From Candidatus Xiphinematobacter sp. (lineage in GTDB: Bacteria > Verrucomicrobiota > Verrucomicrobiia > Chthoniobacterales > Xiphinematobacteraceae): a DNA stretch of 64,000 nt. Within the stretch, counting starts at the first letter, position 1, and each line of letters opens with the position of its first letter. The DNA lies in the NCBI GenBank assembly GCA_016766635.1, contig CP068473.1, forward strand, positions 554,673-618,672. Reading direction: 5' to 3'. A program made the position numbers and the translations under genes. The notes beneath the pieces were generated by a model, which did not search any database, was not told the origin of the DNA, and worked only from the letters and a program-made list of their open reading frames with translations. Below, piece after piece: positions 31,793-41,203 of the stretch.

Positions 31793-33133
31793 TTATGGAT
31801 TTGGAAATTTTTCCAATACAAAAGCGATAGCTTCTTCTTTGGAAGAAAGAAGACCCTCAAGTTGAGCATTATAGGCAACCTCCAGCGCCGTTTTAAACTG
31901 GGGGCCTGGCTTCCAGTCAAGAGTAAGGAGATCTTTACCACTAATCAGTGCAGTGGGTACAAGAGGTGCATGAGAGAACTCTGCGCGCTTTGCGATAAGG
32001 AATTCATAGTTGCTGAGTGAACCATGACTGCTCAAGCAATCTACGCGATGGAGTTCCAACTCATCCTCGAAATTTTGTCGTGCGAGAAAACGTTTTAGCG
32101 TAGAGGGACGCATGTTTTGCACATCTTTAAAGGCCATATGGTTTCGGATAAGAGTTTGCGTGATCTCAATTTCTGTGTTGGAATAACGCAGGCGTTTCAT
32201 GATTTTCAGGGTTATTTCAGCACCAAGTTTCTCGTGAGTATTAAAGCGTATGCGGCCAGCTTGGTCCTCGTGCGCGGTGCCTGGCTTTCCGATGTCGTGA
32301 AAAAGGGTAGCCAAGACTAGATGGAGTGGTGCCCACGCGCGGAGAGAGGCAAGCGTTAGACGCGTGTGGGTGAAAACATCCCCTTCTGGATGGAACTCTG
32401 GAGGCTGTTTACAGCCTTTTAGGGCTTCCACTTCAGGGAGAAGAGTCCTGAGTACGTCACTTTCATCTAACAGATCGAAGCCTTGTATTCGTCTTGGGGA
32501 AAGCAGAATTCGGTTAAATTCTTCACGGATACGTTCAGCACTGATCTCATTGAGGTTGGAGGAGCAACCATTTAATGCTTCCCACGTGTTTGGATGAATC
32601 TGGAAGTCCAAAGTTGCCGCAAGGCGTATAGCGCGCATGACGCGCAGGCGATCCTCCTCAAGACGGTCTGTCGCATTTCCGATGCAACGAATTATCCCCT
32701 TTTCCAGGTCTGCCCGTCCCCCGACATAATCAAAAATAGTCCCATCGAAAGGGTCCTCAAAAAGTCCGTTTACAGTAAAATCTCTTCGGAAAGCATCTTG
32801 TTCGGGAGTTCCAAAGGAAATTTCCTTAGGATGGCGATGGTCTACATAGTCCCTCTCTGCGCGAAAGGTAGCCACTTGAAACGGATTGCCCTGCTCGACG
32901 ACTAGCATAACTCCAAATTGAGCCCCTATGGGTAGCGTTTTCTCAAAGAGAAGTCGCACTTGATCAGGATGGGCGTCAGTAGCAATGTCGTAGTCGTGCG
33001 GGGGGGTTCTGAGGAGCTGATCGCGGACACATCCCCCTGCGAAGAGGGCTATGTGACCGGCGTGCCGCAGTCTCGAAACGATCCCAGTGGCGAGTTGTCG
33101 AAGGTGTTGTGAACGTTGTTCAGGAATGCTCAT
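31793..33133 (-). CDS. cca: tRNA CCA-adding nucleotidyltransferase / poly(A) polymerase family, with HD domain
   Basis: Adds or repairs the 3' CCA of tRNAs. This is essential here because none of the window's tRNAs encode CCA. The nucleotidyltransferase motif is FAGGCVRDQLLRTPPHDYDIAT (about residues 31-52), with the metal-binding DYD. RRDFTVNGLF and the RRRR-type helix with EEDRLRVMRAIRLAA follow. A C-terminal HD domain (ATLFHDIGKPG) may give 2',3'-cyclic phosphatase activity. At 446 aa it fits the bacterial class II family. A split A-adding enzyme cannot be excluded. Confidence 0.9.
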   Translation of the reverse strand: MSIPEQRSQHLRQLATGIVSRLRHAGHIALFAGGCVRDQLLRTPPHDYDIATDAHPDQVRLLFEKTLPIGAQFGVMLVVEQGNPFQVATFRAERDYVDHRHPKEISFGTPEQDAFRRDFTVNGLFEDPFDGTIFDYVGGRADLEKGIIRCIGNATDRLEEDRLRVMRAIRLAATLDFQIHPNTWEALNGCSSNLNEISAERIREEFNRILLSPRRIQGFDLLDESDVLRTLLPEVEALKGCKQPPEFHPEGDVFTHTRLTLASLRAWAPLHLVLATLFHDIGKPGTAHEDQAGRIRFNTHEKLGAEITLKIMKRLRYSNTEIEITQTLIRNHMAFKDVQNMRPSTLKRFLARQNFEDELELHRVDCLSSHGSLSNYEFLIAKRAEFSHAPLVPTALISGKDLLTLDWKPGPQFKTALEVAYNAQLEGLLSSKEEAIAFVLEKFPNP

Positions 33134-33225
33134 GGAACGAGGGAACTATGCCGCCCTCCATTTTATAACAAGATAAAGGCTCTATAAAGAAACTTAAGAA
33201 ACTGATTAGAACTTGGCTCCCAGAT

Positions 33226-34089
33226 TTACAGATTGCTACCGCTCCATTTTAATTTCTGACTAAGTATCTGAGAGAAATCCCTTTCTGGAAGCATAGCCAA
33301 CGGAAGGGCCGTATGGGCCTTGGAAAGACGGAGCGTTTCTCCGGGAGACATCCGGTGGGTAGTCTGTCCGTCAATTGTGACATTTATCTCCTGTTCTGGA
33401 ATAAGGAGGCGAACTTCAATTACTGAATGATCACTGACTACGGTAGATCGGTTAGTTAATACATGAGGACAAATGGGAGTAATAACAAACACGCCAGATT
33501 CTGGCATGAGAATCGGACCTCCGGCCGCAAGGGAATACGCAGTAGAACCAGTTGGGGTGGCGATGATTAGACCGTCCGCATAGTAATTGGTTAGCACATT
33601 ATTGTTGATAAGTACCGTGAGGCGTACAAGTTGAGAACGAGATCCTCTGCTGATTACAATGTCGTTCAATCCAATCCCATTAAAAGTGGGCCGTGAAACG
33701 ATCTTACTTTCAATCTCCAGGGACAGCATCGAACGATAGCTGAGCACAAAGCTCCGGCAAATGATGCACTCAATGGCTCGACCAATTTCTTGTGGTCCAA
33801 GGCAAGTGAGAAACCCTAAGGACCCAGTGTTAATTCCAAATATTGGAGGAAAATGAGGTGTCATGCGATGGACAGCTCGCAGGATGGTTCCATCTCCTCC
33901 GAATACAACGACAAGCTCACACCTGGAAATCTTTTCTGTACTGCTATGGCTTTTTTCCCCCATGACGGTGGCTGCGGATTCTTCTAGTAAAAGCTTGATC
34001 CCAACTCCTCTCAGGTTTTCTACAAACCGCTGGATAAGCGAAAATGACTTCGCCTCCGGTTTGGAGATGTGAGCAATAAGACCAATCAT
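33226..34089 (-). CDS. nadK: NAD kinase
   Basis: Phosphorylates NAD to NADP. The catalytic GGDGT motif is present in VVVFGGDGTILRAV, followed by GINTGSLGFL, the conserved NDIV segment and TPTGSTAYSLAAGG. The start was set at ATG 34089, whose last bases overlap the tlyA stop codon (ATGA), rather than an upstream TTG at 34098. This gives 287 aa, normal for the family. It is the last gene of the minus-strand chain that runs from the aldo/keto reductase through the HAD phosphatase and tlyA. Confidence 0.96.
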   Translation of the reverse strand: MIGLIAHISKPEAKSFSLIQRFVENLRGVGIKLLLEESAATVMGEKSHSSTEKISRCELVVVFGGDGTILRAVHRMTPHFPPIFGINTGSLGFLTCLGPQEIGRAIECIICRSFVLSYRSMLSLEIESKIVSRPTFNGIGLNDIVISRGSRSQLVRLTVLINNNVLTNYYADGLIIATPTGSTAYSLAAGGPILMPESGVFVITPICPHVLTNRSTVVSDHSVIEVRLLIPEQEINVTIDGQTTHRMSPGETLRLSKAHTALPLAMLPERDFSQILSQKLKWSGSNL

Positions 34090-34826
34090 GCCGGACAAAA
34101 GTGGGCAAAAAATTCCTTATTACCTTTTCTGCCAGCAATAGGGGATTCTGTTATTCCTCTCCATCGAGCATGACAAAATCCTGTAACGAAAGTGTGAATC
34201 CTCTCTACGGCTTCCCGGTGAGCCGCCGGATCACGGACAATACCACCCTTTCCTACTCGCCCCTTGTTTAATTCGAACTGTGGCTTGATCAGAACGATCA
34301 CGTGACCTGTCGGGGTGAGTATCCCGAGCAGCGGCAACAAAATTAATGTCAGGGATATGAAGCTGACATCCACTACAACGACCTCAGCAATGTCTGCGAA
34401 GTCGGAACACTTTAGGTAGCGCACATTGATCCCCTCGTGGGTAATAACACGGGGATCTTTTCGCAAGCTCCAATGGAGCTGACCCCGTCCTACATCGACA
34501 GCATGAACCAACCGAGCGTTACGTTTTAAGAGACAGTCAGTAAATCCTCCTGTTGAGGAACCTATGTCCATGCAGACTTTACCGCTGGTATCTATCGCAA
34601 AATAGTTGAGGGCATGCTCCAACTTCCCTCCCCCGCGACTCACATAACGCTGGCGGGTCTTGATGCTTATAGTTGCATCTGAGGAAACGAGCGCACCTGG
34701 TTTGATGTTAACTGGAAGGAATCCTTCTGTTTGTACATCTCCAGCTAGAATGGCACGCTGGGCTTTTTCTTTAGACTCAAAAAGGCCACGCTTGACAAGG
34801 AGAGAATCCAAACGAAGACGCCTCAT
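34086..34826 (-). CDS. tlyA: TlyA family rRNA 2'-O-methyltransferase
   Basis: S4-domain RNA methyltransferase; in mycobacteria TlyA methylates 16S and 23S rRNA. The N-terminal S4 domain is RLRLDSLLVKRGLFESKEKAQRAILAGDV. The linker YVSRGGGKLEHAL leads to the Rossmann methyltransferase with the SAM motif CMDIGSSTGGFTDCLL. The C-terminal VLIKPQFE is typical. I place the start at ATG 34826 (MRRLRLDSL); an in-frame ATG at 34853 with a nearby AGG is an alternative. It overlaps nadK by 4 bp. Confidence 0.92.
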   Translation of the reverse strand: MRRLRLDSLLVKRGLFESKEKAQRAILAGDVQTEGFLPVNIKPGALVSSDATISIKTRQRYVSRGGGKLEHALNYFAIDTSGKVCMDIGSSTGGFTDCLLKRNARLVHAVDVGRGQLHWSLRKDPRVITHEGINVRYLKCSDFADIAEVVVVDVSFISLTLILLPLLGILTPTGHVIVLIKPQFELNKGRVGKGGIVRDPAAHREAVERIHTFVTGFCHARWRGITESPIAGRKGNKEFFAHFCPA

Positions 34827-34948
34827 ACATAGATAGATGAAATTGACCAACATCCTGGGGGAGAGGTAGAATGGCGCCCGCAGCGTTGGAATGGTGAGAT
34901 TCGGCAAAAGAGACAGTTAAGCCTTGCCCTACACTTCTGGACAAAAAA

Positions 34949-35677
34949 TCAGGGAGATAGAAAATCCCTATGCGGAGGAAGAAATTCTAGCAGACGCCTT
35001 GGACACTCAATGGTAGCCTGTGGATTGCTTGCTTTTAATACCCTATAGCTACTATATCCCCAGCCAACCGCGATTATGGGAACTTTTGCCTGCTGAGCGG
35101 CCTCTACATCACGAGTTTCATCCCCAACAAAGATGATTTCCTGAGCAGACAATTGGTTGCGACGGAGGATAGTTTTGATTTCGTGCCCCTTTCCAAAGAG
35201 GTGGGATGAGCTGTGAGTGAATGAGAAAATTTCCAAACGGTTGCGATGAAGAAAGGTACGCACGTTTTCCCCAGAGTTGGATGTGAGGATTCCCATGGGG
35301 ATACCTCGATCCCGAAGCTCGTGCAAGAGTTCCGGCATACCACGGATAGGAAGGATGTTCTCAATTCGGGAATAAAGTAGCTGAAATCCTCTTAGAGAAA
35401 TCTTTGGCAGGTGTACCGTGGAAATGCCCAAGTACTTCATGAGTTGGCGGGCACTCATCTCTCTCGCAATCTCAACTTCGCCACTCAGGATCGGACGGTA
35501 CCCAAACTCAGCAGCCATCTCGTTAAAAATGCAAAGACTAGCTTGGAAGGTATCGGCGATAGTACCATCGAAGTCAAAAACTAGAAGCTTTGGACTGCTC
35601 GGGATTCGAACATCGGAAGAGCGACGGGGCCACCTGTGGCAGATTCCCCTGTGGACTAACCTAGCAAACTGCTTCAA
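34949..35677 (-). CDS. HAD-superfamily phosphatase (phosphoglycolate phosphatase-like)
   Basis: 242 aa. After a poorly conserved 29-residue N-terminus comes the HAD motif I, LLVFDFDGTIADT, with the two catalytic Asp residues. A helical cap domain follows, then motif II ILTSNS, the motif III Lys near GKGHEIKTIL, and motif IV IFVGDETRDVEAA. The pattern matches phosphoglycolate phosphatase-like enzymes, but the substrate cannot be read from sequence. Its ATG overlaps the stop of the upstream aldo/keto reductase by about 4 bp, so the two are coupled. Confidence 0.85.
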   Translation of the reverse strand: MKQFARLVHRGICHRWPRRSSDVRIPSSPKLLVFDFDGTIADTFQASLCIFNEMAAEFGYRPILSGEVEIAREMSARQLMKYLGISTVHLPKISLRGFQLLYSRIENILPIRGMPELLHELRDRGIPMGILTSNSGENVRTFLHRNRLEIFSFTHSSSHLFGKGHEIKTILRRNQLSAQEIIFVGDETRDVEAAQQAKVPIIAVGWGYSSYRVLKASNPQATIECPRRLLEFLPPHRDFLSP

Positions 35678-36699
35678 GCTACAGGAATGGTTTCCATTGT
35701 CCCTTTAAAATGCACTGGCTCTGGTTCTAAGCCAAAGTTATTGGTGGAGAGATTTCGAATACATTCTAACTCCTCTGCGGTAAGGGGAGGAGAGTCTGGG
35801 GCGGTGGCGAATTCACGCAGCTGCTCGGTATTATAAATGTTGGGTAGGGTAGAGGCAACTAGGTCCTCTGCTAACAACCAGAGAAGAGCAGCTTGAGCAA
35901 GAGTACGGTTCGCCACCTCTAGAAAGCGTAGCTGCTCTACCTTTTTGACTCCATTAACGAGCCAACTCCTAGGACGATGACTCCGGTGATCATCAGGTTG
36001 GAATACAGTTTCTTCTGTGTAGTGCCCCTCTAACATACCAGAGGAGTGGGGGACACGAATAAAAAAACGAGTTTGAGCATTCTTTTCTCGAGCTGCCTGG
36101 TGAATAACAGTACCTGGATACTGCTCCAAGATATTGTAGATATGCTGGAGCACAGCCGGGTTACGGCGCTGGACCGCCAGGACGCCCTCTGCCAGCCATC
36201 CAATAGCTGGCCCGAGGGAGACACCATAGAGTCGAATTTTCCCTTGGGAACGCAAACCCTCCAGCGTTTCCCATAGCGCATCATCATGAACTTGTTCCAT
36301 GTGGATATTATGCAGCTGTAGAATATCAATGGTTTCTGTACCCAGACGGCAAAGTGCGGCATCCGTGGCTTGCCGAATGGCTTCGACACTAAAATCCTGC
36401 GGGATTTCACGCTGTCCACGGCGTTCATTCCCATGTTCAAGGAAATTGTAACCTATCTTGGTAGCAATGACGATTTGCTCACGTTCCGCCCCAAATGCTT
36501 GCCGAATGAGGTTTTCACTCCTGCCATTTCCATAAGTGTCAGCCGCGTCGAAAAGAGTAATCCCGAGATCGAAAGCTTCTCGAAGAAGCCGCACGGCCTC
36601 CCGGTCAGAGTAATTACCCCACCAACCTGTAGAGACAGTCCACATCCCAAAGCCAATCTCGCTTACCCGGAGCCCACTAGGGAGCTTGCGATATTTCAT
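35674..36699 (-). CDS. Aldo/keto reductase
   Basis: NADPH-dependent reductase of carbonyl compounds. The catalytic tetrad is visible: Asp and Tyr in FDAADTYGNG, Lys in VIATKIGYN, and His in ILQLHNIH. The start was placed at ATG 36699 (MKYRKLPSGLRVSEIGFGMW), the usual beginning of the family; the open frame reaches 36813 but adds a basic tail that the family lacks. This gives 341 aa. It is the first gene of an overlapping chain with a HAD phosphatase, then tlyA and nadK. Substrate unknown. Confidence 0.9.
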   Translation of the reverse strand: MKYRKLPSGLRVSEIGFGMWTVSTGWWGNYSDREAVRLLREAFDLGITLFDAADTYGNGRSENLIRQAFGAEREQIVIATKIGYNFLEHGNERRGQREIPQDFSVEAIRQATDAALCRLGTETIDILQLHNIHMEQVHDDALWETLEGLRSQGKIRLYGVSLGPAIGWLAEGVLAVQRRNPAVLQHIYNILEQYPGTVIHQAAREKNAQTRFFIRVPHSSGMLEGHYTEETVFQPDDHRSHRPRSWLVNGVKKVEQLRFLEVANRTLAQAALLWLLAEDLVASTLPNIYNTEQLREFATAPDSPPLTAEELECIRNLSTNNFGLEPEPVHFKGTMETIPVA

Positions 36700-36859
36700 A
36701 ACGCCTAAGAGTCTAAGCTGAAACGGGACGTCTGCAAGCCAGAATCTTCCAGCCAAGGATCGCCGCACACTTTTTTTGACTTTTTTGAAAACTGCAACCA
36801 ATTTCTGCCGCACAGGGGTAAAGTTCTTCCTAGGCGTCAGCCAGCCTTACTGGTCATGT

Positions 36860-38035
36860 ATGCATCTGTTTTGGAAGCTTTGCGTCACTGGGATGGTGCA
36901 CTGTATCTTGTTCCAAGGCGTGTCCCCACACGGTCCCGGTCTATCATGGGCTACTGAAATGCGTGGGGCTTGGATTCCTTCGGTCTATAATCTGGATTTT
37001 CCTTCCCGCAAGAACATGACGCCGATTGAGCAGCTCAGAGAAATCCGCCACCTTGTGAAGGTAGCCGCACGCTGCCGCTTAAACAATATCTTTGTACAAG
37101 TGCGTTCGGAAGGTGATGCTCTGTACCCTTCATCTATTGAACCATGGAGCCGATTCTTGACCGGTAAACAAGGACGTACTCCAGGATTCGACCCGCTTCA
37201 AGCCTTCATCAAAGAAGCTAAACTTCGGGGTATTGCTGTCCACGCGTGGATTAATCCCTACCGAGTAGCAACCAACGCGACAAACTCGTTCGATAGAAAA
37301 CATGTTAGTCGATCCCTAGCACCTTGCATAAGACGAATAGGCAATTTTCTTTGGATGGATCCATCCAGCGTCGCAGCTAGAGATCATGTACTGAGAGTAG
37401 TGAAAGACCTTATTTCCCGCTATGACCTGGCAGGAATCCACATGGACGACTACTTTTACCCATACCCAAGCTGGTCTCCTGCTCCCTTTCCTGACGCTCG
37501 TGCCTATCTATCTTATCGTACCTCGGGAGGGCAGCTGGGAGTCGGAGACTGGCGCCGCCACAACGTCAACATGCTAGTGTATAAGCTGAGCGTGCTCATT
37601 CGCCAAGAGCGGCCTGGCATGAAGTTCGGCATTAGCCCATTTGGTATCTATACTAAGGGCAGCCCACCTACGGTATCGACGGATTTGGATCAACTGAACT
37701 GTTTATATGCGGATCCAGTCCTTTGGATGTGCCGCGGGTGGGTAGACTACATTGCCCCCCAGCTATACTGGGAGGAAGGTAGCCCAAGGAGTTTTAGTGC
37801 ATTACTAAAGTGGTGGCGTAGCCCAAAAGTGAATCCCCGTGGGATCCCCGTCTATCCTGGGATCACCCTGGAGCGCTTAACACAGAGAAATGGCTGGCCA
37901 GTATCAGAAATTGCGCTACAAATGCGCCTTGAAAAGGCTACACGCCCAAGGGGAGAGGGTGGATTTATCCTATGGCGCTTGCACCAACTGGTAATAGACG
38001 TTAAGGGGATTTCCTCCATCGTCATTCATGAATAG
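36860..38035 (+). CDS. Secreted GHL10/DUF187 glycosyl hydrolase-like protein
   Basis: 391 aa from ATG 36860, beginning with a signal-peptide-like hydrophobic segment (LFWKLCVTGMVHCILFQG). The mature part has the GHL10 (YddW-type) signature EMRGAWIPSV, then NNIFVQVRSEGDALYPS and VHAWINPYR. HMDDYFYPYP and VDYIAPQLYWEE follow. This TIM-barrel family includes enzymes acting on denuded peptidoglycan glycan strands. The acidic residues HMDDY and the tyrosine-rich substrate groove are kept. An upstream in-frame ATG at 36776 would place 28 extra residues before the signal peptide, so I reject it. It is divergent from the aldo/keto reductase. Confidence 0.85.
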   Translation: MHLFWKLCVTGMVHCILFQGVSPHGPGLSWATEMRGAWIPSVYNLDFPSRKNMTPIEQLREIRHLVKVAARCRLNNIFVQVRSEGDALYPSSIEPWSRFLTGKQGRTPGFDPLQAFIKEAKLRGIAVHAWINPYRVATNATNSFDRKHVSRSLAPCIRRIGNFLWMDPSSVAARDHVLRVVKDLISRYDLAGIHMDDYFYPYPSWSPAPFPDARAYLSYRTSGGQLGVGDWRRHNVNMLVYKLSVLIRQERPGMKFGISPFGIYTKGSPPTVSTDLDQLNCLYADPVLWMCRGWVDYIAPQLYWEEGSPRSFSALLKWWRSPKVNPRGIPVYPGITLERLTQRNGWPVSEIALQMRLEKATRPRGEGGFILWRLHQLVIDVKGISSIVIHE

Positions 38036-38364
38036 AGGATCGAGACCAGTCTCACAGTCACAATTGTAAATCGCAGTGCACGAGACAGAATATGAGGGAA
38101 TATGAGGGGGCAGGTGGCGCAGAAAAGATGACGCGAATAAAAACGACAGGGAGCCTCCACAAAAAAGCTCAGGCGCTTCGCATGAGAAGGCCGGAACTGG
38201 GTGAGAAAGTCCTGATACTAAACAGAAGACATGATAGTTACCAACGGTGAAGTGCATATGGTGTTTCGTTGGTGTACACAGTAAGGCAGTGAAAACTCGC
38301 TCTTGCTGTAGGATGGGTTGCGGGAATCGCACTAGGGATCTTGGATCAAAGAGGATGACCAGTT
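38036..38364. other. 329 bp convergent intergenic region
   Basis: It lies between the 3' ends of the GHL10-like gene and the bactofilin gene. No gene is seen. A 10 bp tandem duplication GAATATGAGG x2 lies at 38088-38107. Confidence 0.4.
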
Positions 38365-38850
38365 TTACGACGCGAGTCTTGTAGTTGTGTGGGAAGCGTT
38401 AGCGGCGATAGCTCTGGGGAGATCTGCAGATCTCTCTGCCAGTTTTTCGACACTTTTCCCAGATTTCTCAGTGGGCTTCCTAGACTTATTAGGACTCACT
38501 TCCGATTTCCCTACAAATGTGGCCCCCTCTTCGATCTGCATGCGCGCGGCTACGAGATCACCGGTGAGCTGAGAACTGGACTTCAGTTCGCATTTCTCAG
38601 TTACAGTGATATTTCCCATTACAGTCCCATGGATGATGGCTGCTTTGACTCTTACCTCGCCTTTGATGAAAGAATTTTTTCCTAGAATCAGATCTCCTTC
38701 TGAAACAATTTCACCTTCAATTTTTCCATCAAAGATTAGCTCACCTTTAAAGTGAAGGGTGCCCTTGATTTCTACCTCGCTAGTGAGTATGTTTTTCTTC
38801 GTTTGGTGGATGGGGTCTTTTACGTCGGTGGCGAGGCTGTTGAGATTCAT
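38365..38850 (-). CDS. Bactofilin family cytoskeletal protein
   Basis: 161 aa. The core residues about 25-115 form the repeating beta-helix pattern of bactofilins (EVEIKGTLHFKGELIFDGKIEGEIVSEGDLILG and onward, with periodic Gly and hydrophobic residues). It polymerises into filaments without nucleotide and often positions cell-wall enzymes. The C-terminal ~45 residues are a basic, Ser/Lys-rich tail and probably disordered. The neighbouring GHL10-like peptidoglycan-type gene is on the opposite strand, so a functional link is only suggestive. Confidence 0.92.
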   Translation of the reverse strand: MNLNSLATDVKDPIHQTKKNILTSEVEIKGTLHFKGELIFDGKIEGEIVSEGDLILGKNSFIKGEVRVKAAIIHGTVMGNITVTEKCELKSSSQLTGDLVAARMQIEEGATFVGKSEVSPNKSRKPTEKSGKSVEKLAERSADLPRAIAANASHTTTRLAS

Positions 38851-39350
38851 GTCGCCATATCATTGTGAGGGGGGCTTGGGTGTCAATTGCTTTTATTTGC
38901 TGCCTTTCTGGAGACGGCTCTGGCGGGGCTGTGGCGAGAGGGAGTCCTTCGCTTGGTTTCTCAGTGTTTTTGTGGATCCTTTCCTTTTTTATCCTTTTGG
39001 TTTTTCGCAAAGCAAAGCCCCCTCAGAAAAAATGGTGTGAGGGAAGCACCGAGAGGTGAGCCTGTCGGGCACAGTAAACCTGTTCAGCTTGCATCCTATG
39101 TGCTTGCTGTCGAATGGGCCAGGGCGGGTTTTTGTCACGCGCGCCGTGGCGCCGCCAATGTAACCATAAGCTGCCTATAACCTGACCATACATAACCAGA
39201 ATGAATCCTGCATTACACATTGCATGCACGTTATACGATAACGTTTGCCATTTTCAAATAAATGACCGATACATCGCAGTCGCCCTATGCTGTGCGCTCT
39301 GCTAGCAAAGAGCAGAGAGCAACAATCTAGCTTTGGGGTAATAAAGCACA
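38851..39350. other. 500 bp region upstream of the ATP synthase operon
   Basis: No confident gene. A 64-codon plus-strand frame at 38865-39059 encodes one hydrophobic helix followed by a basic tail. It resembles neither AtpI nor AtpZ. The promoters for the bactofilin gene (minus) and atpB (plus) must lie here. Confidence 0.4.
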
Positions 39351-40211
39351 ATGGCTTTCTGCACATCGGTCCTAGCTGCTTTTCCGTTGAAAGCGGAATC
39401 CGCCTACTGGTTCTTTCCAGCGGAATCACTGAGTTTCACTGCCTGGATTAGTAATTCTATCTTGGTTTCTGTCCTAGTTACCGGATTGGTACTTTTGTTT
39501 GCCTGGCGATCTACTACCAGGCTGCGTACAATTCCCGGAGGGATGCAGAACTTTTTTGAGCTGATAGTGGAGGCCACTCTCAATGTCATTGAGGAAATTA
39601 TTGGCAAACGCATGGCAAAGAAGACTTTTGGACTTCTTGCTGCACTGTTTCTCTTTATCCTTTTCTCAAATTGGTTTAGCCTGCTGCCCGGCATTGGTAG
39701 TGTTGGATGGGGGCCTAGGGCAGGTTTTTTAACCGTGAGCGAAGTAGAAATTCCTCTGCTCCGACCAACTACGGCAGACTTAAATATGACGCTCGGATTG
39801 GCTGCGGTGGCAATGTGCTTTTGGCTTCTATGGACTGTCCAGGAGGTAGGTTTTGTTGGCCTTGTCAGGGAACTCTTTGGGGTGAAAGGTGGCGTTAAGG
39901 GAGCACTTTCCCTCATGTTGGCCCCCATTTTTCTCTTTGTCGGCGTCCTAGAGGTCGTTTCTATCCTTGTCCGCCCCGTGTCTTTGTCATTACGCCTTTA
40001 TGGCAACGTTTATGCGGGAGAAATCTTGATGCACACCATGACGGACTTGGGAAATAGCCTTGGTTTCTCACGGTGGATATCTGCCCTAATGAGTGTAATA
40101 GTACCGATCCCCTTTTACTTTTTGGAACTTCTGATCGGATTTCTCCAGGCCATAGTCTTTATGCTCCTCGTTACGGTATATATTCAGCTTTCTGCGGTCC
40201 ACTCACAATGA
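39351..40211 (+). CDS. atpB: ATP synthase F0 subunit a
   Basis: Membrane stator subunit with the proton half-channels. Several membrane helices are visible. The essential Arg is in VSLSLRLYGNVYAGE, and the C-terminal helix PIPFYFLELLIGFLQAIVFMLL is conserved. At 286 aa the length is normal. It is the first gene of the complete operon atpB-E-F-H-A-G-D-C, with no atpI upstream. Confidence 0.97.
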   Translation: MAFCTSVLAAFPLKAESAYWFFPAESLSFTAWISNSILVSVLVTGLVLLFAWRSTTRLRTIPGGMQNFFELIVEATLNVIEEIIGKRMAKKTFGLLAALFLFILFSNWFSLLPGIGSVGWGPRAGFLTVSEVEIPLLRPTTADLNMTLGLAAVAMCFWLLWTVQEVGFVGLVRELFGVKGGVKGALSLMLAPIFLFVGVLEVVSILVRPVSLSLRLYGNVYAGEILMHTMTDLGNSLGFSRWISALMSVIVPIPFYFLELLIGFLQAIVFMLLVTVYIQLSAVHSQ

Positions 40212-40337
40212 CACAGTTAATTTCCTTCTACTGGAAGGAATTCCCATAACTCTTCCGTATAGGCCTGTTTTTTCATTTTCAAGGTGTTCTAAACCGCTTG
40301 AAATCCGTAAATCTCCCCCTTAGGATATCGGAATCCC

Positions 40338-40577
40338 ATGTTAACTCAAATTCTTGCAGAAGCAGTTACCACCTCCGGACTCACTGGCAGTCTTACACTA
40401 GGCATGGCAGGAGCTGGAGCAGCGTTGGGAATCGGCTGGATTGGTGCCAAAATGGTGGAGGCTGTTGGACGTAATCCAGGGACTTTTGGACGCGTGCTGG
40501 CGCTCGGTATTCTAGGAATTGCACTAGCAGAATCTATTGCTATATATGCTTTGATTTTGGCTTTCCAAGGACGCTAG
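40338..40577 (+). CDS. atpE: ATP synthase F0 subunit c
   Basis: 79 aa hairpin of two membrane helices that forms the rotor ring. The ion-binding carboxylate is Glu65 in IALAESIAIYAL. The first helix has the Gly/Ala packing motif GAGAALGIGWIGAKMVE. The position that is Gln32 in sodium-dependent rings (Ilyobacter) is Ile here by alignment, so the enzyme is probably proton-driven. It lies 126 bp behind atpB. Confidence 0.96.
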   Translation: MLTQILAEAVTTSGLTGSLTLGMAGAGAALGIGWIGAKMVEAVGRNPGTFGRVLALGILGIALAESIAIYALILAFQGR

Positions 40578-40673
40578 TGAGTACTCCTACGCATTTCTCT
40601 TTCAGTTTTAGGCACCGGGGGATGTCCCGTTACGGTGTTGTGTTTCTTCCCTTGTAGGGATCTCCCTGGACCC

Positions 40674-41183
40674 ATGAGTGTGGCTGGCCATGTCCTTAAG
40701 CAGTTCGGGGTGGACTGGCCTCACTTTACGGCACAGGTTGTTCTTTTTTTGACCGCCTACTTTGTTCTGCATCGGCTCGCCTTTAAGCCTGTGCTTGGAA
40801 TGTTGGCCGAGCGGCAGAGGCTTATCGAAGAGTCTAAACTAAATGCGGAGAGGGCAAAAAGCCTCCTGGCTGAGGCCGAACTTCGTCGCCAGGTAATTCT
40901 TCGTAAAGCCAACGAGGAAGCACAAATCCTTTTCAGGGAGGCGCGGGCAGCATCCAAAGCTCAGACACAAAGAGAACTGCAGCAAACAAAACAGAGGGCC
41001 GAATTAATGATTGTACGAGCAGAGGAATCTATTGCCAACGAACGTGCAAAGATGATAAGCGAAGTCCAGGCGCAGATAGCCGCCTTAGTAGTAAAGACGA
41101 CTGCTAAGGTTATAGGCAGGGTACTAACTGAGAAAGATCGAAAACGTTTGTCTGCGGAAGTATTGCGTGCAGTGACTAGCTAA
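40674..41183 (+). CDS. atpF: ATP synthase F0 subunit b
   Basis: Peripheral stalk. One N-terminal membrane segment (TAQVVLFLTAYFVLHRLAF) is followed by a long charged coiled coil rich in Ala, Glu, Lys and Arg. The start was set at ATG 40674 (MSVAGHV), not the open-frame start at 40635, which adds a non-family tail. This gives 169 aa. Confidence 0.94.
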   Translation: MSVAGHVLKQFGVDWPHFTAQVVLFLTAYFVLHRLAFKPVLGMLAERQRLIEESKLNAERAKSLLAEAELRRQVILRKANEEAQILFREARAASKAQTQRELQQTKQRAELMIVRAEESIANERAKMISEVQAQIAALVVKTTAKVIGRVLTEKDRKRLSAEVLRAVTS

Positions 41184-41203
41184 AGCTTAAATGGCCTCTC
41201 GCC

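Noticed and set aside
38865-39059. Possible AtpI/AtpZ gene upstream of atpB
   Set aside because: One hydrophobic helix is present, but none of the AtpI/AtpZ signatures, and it is separated from atpB by almost 300 bp.
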